Shown in pieces: positions 60,914-64,000 of a stretch of DNA of 64,000 nucleotides. The stretch is taken from positions 62,001-126,000 of the forward strand of contig JADLAC010000078.1 of assembly GCA_020848435.1 (NCBI GenBank), given 5' to 3'. The position numbers and the translations under genes are program-made. Every line of letters begins with the position of its first letter. The first letter of the stretch is position 1. The stretch comes from Burkholderiales bacterium (GTDB lineage: Bacteria > Pseudomonadota > Gammaproteobacteria > Burkholderiales > WYBJ01). The notes under the pieces were generated by a model. The model made no database searches. It was not told where the DNA came from and saw only the letters and a program-made list of their open reading frames with translations.

Positions 60914-61930
60914 TCACTGCGGCACTATCCCCGCACCGGCGAGCGCTTGGCTCCACTTGGCGATGTCCTGGCGCACGAACGCCGTGTACTCTTCCGGCGT
61001 GCCGCCGACGATGTCGTAGCCGAGATTCGTGAGCTGCGCGCGGATGTCGGCAAGCTGGAGAATGCGCAAGAGCTCCGCGTTGAGCTTGTCGATGATAGGC
61101 CGCGGCGTCTTCCCCGGCGCGAGCACGCCGAAGCAATTGTTGACCTCGAAACCCGGCAGCCCGTTCTCGGCCACCGTCGGGATATCCGCAATCATCGCTA
61201 AGCGGCGCGCGGAGGTGACGCCCAGCGCCCGTACCCGCCCGGCCTTGGCATGGGACATCGCCGCGTTCGGATTGATGAAGGTGAGCTGGACCTGCCCCGC
61301 CGCGATCGCGGCAGCCGACTCGCCGGCGCCCTTGTAGGGTACATGCACGAGCTCCATGCCCGAAAGATGCACCAGCAGGAGCGCGGAAAGATGACTCGTG
61401 GTGCCCACGCCGGCGGAGGCGTAGTTGAGCTGCCTCGGCTTCGCCTTGGCGAGTGCGATCAGCTCGTTCACCGTCTTCACCGGCACCGAGGCATGCACCA
61501 CCAGGACATTCGGCGCGCACGCAAGCAACGAAACGCGCTCGAAGTCCTTCAGCGTATCGAACGGCAGCTTCGCATACAGAATGGAATTGAGTGAATAGCC
61601 GCCCGCGGCCATCAGCAAGGTGTGGCCGTCGGCGGGCGCTTTCGCGACGATGTCGTAGCCGATGATGCCGCCCGCGCCAGGGCGATTGTCGACGATGACC
61701 GGCCGGCCCCAGCTTTCGCTCATGCGCGGGCCGAACAACCGTGCCAGCACGTCGATGCCGCCGCCGGCGGAGGAGGGCGCGACGAAGCGTATCGGCTTCG
61801 TCGGGTAGGCGACCGCCTCCCGAGCACTCTGTGGCCACGCGGCCGCGGGCGCGAGGGATGACAGCGCCGCCGCGATCGCGACTGTCCCGCAGCCCCGGCT
61901 GTTCCACAGCTTCGCTCTCGAACCGGCCAT
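60914..61930 (-). CDS. Bug/TctC-type periplasmic solute receptor
   Basis: 338 residues taking the ATG at 61928-61930, which puts the signal peptide (CGTVAIAAALSSLAPAAAWP) near residue 12; two earlier in-frame Met (61945, 61978) are also possible. Hallmarks are KPIRFVAPSSAGGGIDVLAR, VIVDNRPGAGGIIGYDIV, NYASAGVGTTSHLSALLLVH and HVPYKGAGESAAAIAAG. Last gene of the minus-strand group AMP-ligase, DRE-TIM lyase, Bug. Converges with the selenoprotein gene. Confidence 0.9.
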   Translation of the reverse strand: MAGSRAKLWNSRGCGTVAIAAALSSLAPAAAWPQSAREAVAYPTKPIRFVAPSSAGGGIDVLARLFGPRMSESWGRPVIVDNRPGAGGIIGYDIVAKAPADGHTLLMAAGGYSLNSILYAKLPFDTLKDFERVSLLACAPNVLVVHASVPVKTVNELIALAKAKPRQLNYASAGVGTTSHLSALLLVHLSGMELVHVPYKGAGESAAAIAAGQVQLTFINPNAAMSHAKAGRVRALGVTSARRLAMIADIPTVAENGLPGFEVNNCFGVLAPGKTPRPIIDKLNAELLRILQLADIRAQLTNLGYDIVGGTPEEYTAFVRQDIAKWSQALAGAGIVPQ

Positions 61931-61990
61931 GCTCACAGCACGCATCCGCGGTCCGCGTCGAAAGTCTTGATGCCTCATGCGACGGCCCCG

Positions 61991-63307
61991 CTAGTCGCGC
62001 CGGACCGCGAGCTGCGGCAGCGCGCGCCGGATCACTTTCCTTAGCTCGTCGTCATCCAACGGACGCTTGCGCACGACCATTTCGTCGCGCAGCAGCGGCC
62101 GGACCTGCTCGGCTTGCTCGACGCTGAGCTCGATGCCGAGCTCGGCCGCCTTCACCCGGATCCCCATCTCGCCCGAGCCGCTGTAGAGGGTCACGCGCGC
62201 CTTGCGCCCGATCAGCTCGGGCGCGATGCTCTGCGTCACCCACCTGTGCTCGGGCTTGGGAGGATGATCGGGATGGGCGGCCCATTGCACATGCCAGTCG
62301 GCGCCGTTGGTGAAGGCGCTCCTGCCGAACAGCGGGCGCATATCGGGAATCGGCCGGCGATAGATGTCCGCGAACAGGCTGCACACGTCGCTCAGTCGCT
62401 CGAGCTTTATGCCGGTGTCGATGCCGTACATCATCTCGAGCACGACGGCGAGATGGCCGAGGTCCACCATGCCGCCGCGCTTGCCGTAGCCGTTGATCGA
62501 GCAGAAGTGAACTTCCGCGCCCGCCTCCGTGCAAGCGAGCGCCGCGCCCAGGCCGAAGCCGAAGTCGTCATGGACGTAGGTGCCGAACACCCCGTGCGGC
62601 GCCGCCTGCTTGGCTCGGCGCATCACGTAGTTGAATACCGTGGGCGTGCCGGGCATGGCGATATCGTCGAAGATCATCGCGTAGGCGCCGGCATCGGCGA
62701 GCGCTTTCGCGACCCGTTCGAGGAAATCCAGATCGCAGCGAAGCTGGTCCTGCAGATTGAAGACGACCTTGCCGCCGCGAGCGCGTGAGCGCTCGATGGC
62801 CTCGAGCCCGCGCTCGATCTCCAGCGTCTTCAAGTCGTCGAGCCCGCGGCGCTCGCCGCGGAACTCGGCGAAGCCGGCGATGAGCGTATTCGACAGCGGG
62901 ATGGTCACGAACGGCACGTAGCCCAGGTCGACCAGCCGGTCGATGGCTTCGAGCTTCTTCGCCAGCGAATACAGCGGCGGATGCTGGTGGTTCGATACTT
63001 GCACGATGATTTCGGCCTTGAGCCCGAGCTTAGCCATGGCCTGCATGAGCGCCATGTCTTCGGGCCGCCCGAGGCGGTAGGCGATCTTGATCGTCGCTAC
63101 GCCCAGCTCTTCGAGCTTGGCGGCAACGCGCAGGCACTCTTCGTTGGAGAGCGACATGCCCTCCATCTGCAGGCCTTCCTTGAGCGTCATGTCGACGATC
63201 TTCACCTTTGCGGGCAGCACCATGCCCGCGCGGACCTGCGCGGAGAAATTCAAAGGGCTTACCGCGGACACCTTGCCGATGGCATCTTTACCTCTGAGCT
63301 CTTGCAC
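61991..63307 (-). CDS. DRE-TIM metallolyase-like protein with altered catalytic residues
   Basis: 438 residues of the HMG-CoA lyase / isopropylmalate synthase superfamily. The usual DTTLRDGEQ reads DMTLKEGLQ here, so catalytic Arg is Lys and metal Asp is Glu. The HxHND metal motif reads YVHDDFG, replacing the first His by Tyr. Other parts (VVFNLQDQLRCDLDFLERVA, AEVHFCSINGYGKRGGMVDL) keep the TIM-barrel pattern. GTG start with GGAGG six bases upstream. It lies between an AMP-ligase and a Bug gene, so an acyl-CoA-cleaving or condensing role is possible, but the chemistry may differ from the standard enzymes. Confidence 0.8.
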   Translation of the reverse strand: MQELRGKDAIGKVSAVSPLNFSAQVRAGMVLPAKVKIVDMTLKEGLQMEGMSLSNEECLRVAAKLEELGVATIKIAYRLGRPEDMALMQAMAKLGLKAEIIVQVSNHQHPPLYSLAKKLEAIDRLVDLGYVPFVTIPLSNTLIAGFAEFRGERRGLDDLKTLEIERGLEAIERSRARGGKVVFNLQDQLRCDLDFLERVAKALADAGAYAMIFDDIAMPGTPTVFNYVMRRAKQAAPHGVFGTYVHDDFGFGLGAALACTEAGAEVHFCSINGYGKRGGMVDLGHLAVVLEMMYGIDTGIKLERLSDVCSLFADIYRRPIPDMRPLFGRSAFTNGADWHVQWAAHPDHPPKPEHRWVTQSIAPELIGRKARVTLYSGSGEMGIRVKAAELGIELSVEQAEQVRPLLRDEMVVRKRPLDDDELRKVIRRALPQLAVRRD

Positions 63308-63443
63308 TTGGGTCCTCCACGTGGTCTCGGTATGAAGCCGCGATCAAGCTTGCGCCCGAAGGCGCTGCGGCCCTCAGCGGGGTCGAGTGATAAGCGCCAG
63401 GCTGCCCCGCAATGTCCCGAGCGTGCCGCGCCTAGGTAATACT

Positions 63444-64000
63444 TCAGCGCCGCGCGCCGGAACTCTCAAGATCGACCGCCCGCGACCGCAGCATCGCGTC
63501 GCCCTTGAGCAGGAACTTGGCGACCTTCTGGGTCGCGGTGTGCGGCAGCTCGGGAACGAGCACCACGAACCGGGGCACCTTGTGCGCCGCCAGGTGAGCG
63601 GCACACCAGTCGCGAATATCCTCCGGGCTCAGGCTCGCGTCGGGTCTTGCGACCACGACGGCCATGATCTCTTCTTCGCCGATGTCGGCTTCGACCGCGA
63701 TCGCGGCCGCCTCGGCCACCGCGGGGTGCTCGCCGATCACCCGGTCCAACTCCGCGCCGGCGATGTTCTCTCCGCGCCGGCGGATGATGTCCTTGTTGCG
63801 CGCGATGAAGTGGAAATAGCCCTCGGCGTCGCGGCGCACGAGGTCCCCGGTCATGAACCAGCCACCCCTGAAAGACGCCGCCGTCTGCTCGGGATCCCGG
63901 TAATAGCCTTGCATGAGCGCTGCGCTGCGCACGATGAGCTCGCCCGACTGGCCGTCCGCGACATCGTTGCCCCGGTCATCGACCACGCGCACGTCGATCC
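63444..64000 (-). CDS. AMP-dependent acyl-CoA synthetase (C-terminal part, cut by right edge)
   Basis: C-terminal 185 residues of an ANL-family ligase, resembling CaiC/FadD types. Visible motifs: GELIVRSAALMQGYYRDPEQ, GGWFMTGDLVRRDAEGYFHF (the A8 region), RNKDIIRRRGENIAGAELDR, and the catalytic Lys near TATQKVAKFLLKG. The start and adenylation core are outside the window. It is upstream of the DRE-TIM lyase and Bug genes on the same strand, so one catabolic operon is likely. Confidence 0.88.
   Translation of the reverse strand, partial: IDVRVVDDRGNDVADGQSGELIVRSAALMQGYYRDPEQTAASFRGGWFMTGDLVRRDAEGYFHFIARNKDIIRRRGENIAGAELDRVIGEHPAVAEAAAIAVEADIGEEEIMAVVVARPDASLSPEDIRDWCAAHLAAHKVPRFVVLVPELPHTATQKVAKFLLKGDAMLRSRAVDLESSGARR

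Overview
The window is a 64 kb, very GC-rich stretch that looks like a chromosomal segment of a betaproteobacterium (Burkholderiales- or Rhodocyclales-like). Support comes from an flhDC-type flagellar master regulator beside flhB-flhA-flhF-flhG-fliA, six Bug/TctC periplasmic tricarboxylate-type receptors, PEP-CTERM exported proteins, a pilT/pilU pair and nodIJ-like ABC genes. No rRNA, tRNA, CRISPR array, complete insertion sequence or prophage was recognised.

Layout. 1-3617: edge fragment of a hemolysin III protein, a family III CoA-transferase, a PEP-CTERM protein and an SDR dehydrogenase. 3761-14903 (minus strand): a flagellar block transcribed flhD, flhC, motA, motB, a membrane-associated methyltransferase, an HDOD protein, flhB, flhA, flhF, flhG, fliA. 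15147-18878: two c-di-GMP signalling proteins directly upstream of flhD, one with an intact cyclase site and one with an intact phosphodiesterase site. 18879-19614: a long gene-free gap with one DnaA-box-like site. 19615-30831: a GMC oxidoreductase, two Bug receptors, an ankyrin lipoprotein, a CNNM/CorC-type membrane protein, an Ldh-family dehydrogenase, a PotD-like binding protein, a DHH protein and a VanZ protein. 30922-40338: a plus-strand run of small housekeeping genes (2Fe-2S ferredoxin, hydrolases, a NodIJ-like exporter, HemJ, exported HIRAN protein, RlmL-like methyltransferase, exonuclease III, esterase), with a TauE/SafE gene on the opposite strand. 40388-43498: pilU and pilT, divergent from a YggS gene. 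43598-64000: catabolic and transport modules (FAD dehydrogenase, Bug + alcohol dehydrogenase + SMP-30, HDOD, SDR, twin CHRD/PEP-CTERM genes, dapE, hydroxyacid dehydrogenase + Bug + ADP-forming CoA ligase, Bug, a selenoprotein, Bug + DRE-TIM lyase + AMP-ligase).

The most striking item is at 59585-60796. Two apparent ORFs of one reading frame are separated by a single TGA (60050-60052) in a U-P-N-C context and followed at once by a SECIS-like hairpin, so this is best read as one selenocysteine protein of the glycine/betaine reductase B-like family. Other points worth a look are FlhB with NPTR instead of NPTH, FlhG with a degenerate P-loop, a DRE-TIM lyase with several altered catalytic residues, an exported HIRAN domain protein, and families of short dispersed intergenic repeats resembling REP elements.

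Functionally, one half of the window is motility and surface attachment (flagellum, type IV pilus retraction, c-di-GMP control). The other half is uptake and CoA-linked breakdown of organic acids, with each Bug receptor lying beside a dehydrogenase, CoA ligase or lyase and no TctA/TctB membrane genes in view.
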